From: Candidatus Didemnitutus sp.
GTDB taxonomy: Bacteria > Verrucomicrobiota > Verrucomicrobiia > Opitutales > Opitutaceae
Direction: 5' to 3'
Assembly (NCBI GenBank): GCA_030682505.1
Contig: JAUXOH010000212.1
Location: 1 to 8,798, forward strand
DNA: 8,798 nucleotides
Shown here: piece by piece, positions 7,487-8,798 of the stretch
Position numbering within the stretch: position 1 is the first letter of the stretch
Layout: every line of letters begins with the position of its first letter
The notes under the pieces: generated by a model
What the model was told of the DNA's origin: nothing
The model's database searches: none
Seen by the model: only the letters and a program-made list of their open reading frames with translations
Program-made: the position numbers and the translations under genes

Positions 7487-8392
7487 TCAGTGGGCGGCGT
7501 AACCGACGGCCGCCCGGCGAATGCCCTCCACCAAGGGAACCTGAGGAGCCCAACCGGTGGCCGCCCGGAATTTATCGATCGCGAGACGACTGTCGTGCAC
7601 ATCCCAGTCCGGCGCGGCGGCGTGGTGCAGCGTGATGCGCCGTCCGACTTCGCGCTCGACCAGCCCGATGACTTCACCGATCCGATGGGACTCCCCGGCC
7701 GCGAGGTTGAAAACGCCGGTGTGGTTGCCGGCGAGCACCAACTCCAACGCCGAGAGAAAATCGGTGTAATAGAGAAAATCCTTTTGGGTGGAGCCATCGC
7801 CCCAAACGGTGAATGGGAGGTCGTTCACGGCGCAGCGCAAGGCGTGTGGAATGAGACCCTGGACGCGACTGCTCGGCACCGGGTAACCGTAGGGATTAGA
7901 GATGCGCAGCACGGTGCAATGCAGGCCGTCGCGGGCTGCACGCTCGGTGATCAGTTGCTCCGCCGCGAGTTTGGCCCGGCCGTAGGACCCGATCGGCTGA
8001 CAAACATCGTCCTCGCCGTTCGGGCGTCCGGGAGCATTCCCGTAAATCGCGCCGCCGGTGGAGAAAAAAACCAACCGCACCCTCCGGGTGCTGGCGTTGG
8101 CGGCGAGGGAGGTGAGCAATTTTTCCAGGAACGGCAGATCCTGTTGATGCTCGATGCCCGGGTGTTGCTCCGAGGTTGCGGGCAACGAACTCCACGCGAG
8201 ATGAAAAACCGTGTCCGTGTCGGCGAGCACGCCGGTATCGCACAGGGTCGCCAACTGGTGAAATCCCGGTCCGCCTTGGCGGGAGAAAAGAGTCACCGCA
8301 TGCGCCGGCGCGCGAAAATGATCGGCCACAAGTGAAGCAATGCGGCCCCGGCCACCGGTGACGTAAATGCGCTGGGGAGTCGGCGGGGACAT
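7487..8392 (-). CDS. Extended SDR, NAD(P)-dependent sugar-nucleotide epimerase/dehydratase/reductase
   Basis: The product is 301 residues. The N-terminal Rossmann site reads TGGRGRIAS (12-20): G13, G14 and G16 are kept, but the position usually Gly is A19 and the usual aromatic is R17. The catalytic set is present: S111/T112 after the fourth strand, Y137 and K141 in YGRAK. RISNPYG (163-169) and GDGSTQKDFLYYTD (198-211) are typical of sugar-nucleotide members such as GalE-like epimerases and 4-ketoreductases. The end of strand 2 reads FSRQ (36-39) where NAD-preferring enzymes usually have Asp, which hints at NADP(H) use and a reductase rather than a GalE-type reaction. It is slightly shorter than typical GalE. 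The ATG lies 3 bases after the upstream GT4 stop, in the same frame and without Shine-Dalgarno. Its likely job is supplying a nucleotide sugar to the neighbouring transferases; the exact substrate is unknown. Confidence 0.9.
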   Translation of the reverse strand: MSPPTPQRIYVTGGRGRIASLVADHFRAPAHAVTLFSRQGGPGFHQLATLCDTGVLADTDTVFHLAWSSLPATSEQHPGIEHQQDLPFLEKLLTSLAANASTRRVRLVFFSTGGAIYGNAPGRPNGEDDVCQPIGSYGRAKLAAEQLITERAARDGLHCTVLRISNPYGYPVPSSRVQGLIPHALRCAVNDLPFTVWGDGSTQKDFLYYTDFLSALELVLAGNHTGVFNLAAGESHRIGEVIGLVEREVGRRITLHHAAAPDWDVHDSRLAIDKFRAATGWAPQVPLVEGIRRAAVGYAAH

Positions 8393-8395
8393 GGA

Positions 8396-8798
8396 TCAGG
8401 ACAGTGCCACCGTGCGGTAGAAACTGGCAAGCACCTCTGCGCTCCGCCGCCAACTGAAGCGGGCTGCCGCCACCGCCACCGCTCCGTCCGCCAGCCGCGC
8501 GGAAAGCGCCGGGTCGCCGCGCAGTTCGACGATGGCGGCCGCGATGCCCGCGGCATCAGCCTGGTCGAGCACATAGGCGTCGACCCCGTGACGGAGAGTG
8601 GCGCCCAGGTTAGCACGCGGGAGCACGACCGGCCGGCCGATGGAAAAGAACTCCGGGAGTTTCGACGGGAAACGGTAGTTGTTGAATTCATCGGGCACCC
8701 CGGGCTGAACAAAGATGTCCGCCAAGGCCATCAGCGGCGGCAGGTGCCGATGATGGGAGATCAACCCGAGCGACAGCACGAAGGGGGCGACGCGAGCG
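8396..8798 (-). CDS. GT4-family (GT-B) glycosyltransferase, C-terminal 133 residues only
   Basis: The frame is open from the right edge to TGA at 8396-8398, so the start and N-terminal domain lie outside. A GTG at 8779 is internal, because the homologous sequence continues before it. The visible part is the C-terminal GT-B half: HHRHLPPLMALADIFVQPG, then N-Y-RFPSKLPEFFSIGRPVV (fragment residues 40-58). This is the donor-nucleotide-binding pattern seen in GT4 enzymes, with E49 in the position of the conserved second Glu. A helix-rich end (FSWRRSAEVLASFY) closes the fold. It is probably a cytoplasmic retaining transferase using a nucleotide sugar. It is the first visible gene of the minus-strand unit, 3 bases before the SDR. 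The sugar specificity is unknown. Confidence 0.9.
   Translation of the reverse strand, partial: ARVAPFVLSLGLISHHRHLPPLMALADIFVQPGVPDEFNNYRFPSKLPEFFSIGRPVVLPRANLGATLRHGVDAYVLDQADAAGIAAAIVELRGDPALSARLADGAVAVAAARFSWRRSAEVLASFYRTVALS

Noticed and set aside
6695..8335. A 546-codon plus-strand reading frame spanning the SDR and GT-C genes
   Set aside because: It is again in register with both minus genes, which share one frame. It crosses their junction, and its translation is Arg/Gly/Gln-rich without a recognisable domain.
8777..8779. GTG as a possible start of a short 127-codon gene
   Set aside because: The frame and the GT4-like sequence continue through it to the window edge, so it is an internal Val codon of a truncated gene.

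Overview
This 8.8 kb window is a GC-rich, gene-dense piece of a surface-polysaccharide (O-antigen, capsule or exopolysaccharide) biosynthesis region. It holds five protein genes, two of them cut by the window edges. Four encode glycosyltransferases or glycosyltransferase-like membrane enzymes, and one encodes a sugar-nucleotide short-chain dehydrogenase/reductase. No RNA gene, transposase, integrase, CRISPR array or attachment site was seen, and no stretch over 70 bases lacks a gene. The high GC content, absence of Shine-Dalgarno sequences before all four visible starts, and large multi-domain glycosyltransferases suggest a Gram-negative environmental bacterium. The style fits Verrucomicrobiota (Opitutaceae-like), but no taxonomic marker is present, so that is a weak inference.

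Layout, left to right. (1) 1-3129, minus strand: a very large glycosyltransferase that runs off the left edge. It has two N-terminal beta-sandwich-like modules, two GT2 (GT-A) domains and the start of a GT4-like (GT-B) domain. (2) 3130-3199: a 70-base divergent spacer, the only place in the window with room for outward promoters. (3) 3200-5371, plus strand: a polytopic GT-C/GT39-like membrane protein with a soluble C-terminal region. (4) 5381-7480, minus strand: a second, clearly related GT-C protein, tail to tail with the first across only 9 bases. (5) 7487-8392, minus strand: an extended SDR (NAD-dependent epimerase/dehydratase family) with unusual cofactor-site residues. (6) 8396-8798, minus strand: the C-terminal part of a GT4 glycosyltransferase, cut by the right edge.

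The three right-hand minus-strand genes form one tightly packed transcription unit, read GT4, then SDR, then GT-C. They are separated by 3 and 6 bases and all share one reading frame. A plausible joint role is this: the SDR makes or modifies a nucleotide sugar; the cytoplasmic GT2/GT4 enzymes assemble a glycan on a lipid carrier; and the two GT-C proteins transfer sugars from a lipid-linked donor on the periplasmic side. Substrates cannot be read from the sequence. The most notable points are the inverted pair of GT-C paralogues with a shared soluble tail, and the multi-catalytic glycosyltransferase with a duplicated non-catalytic module.
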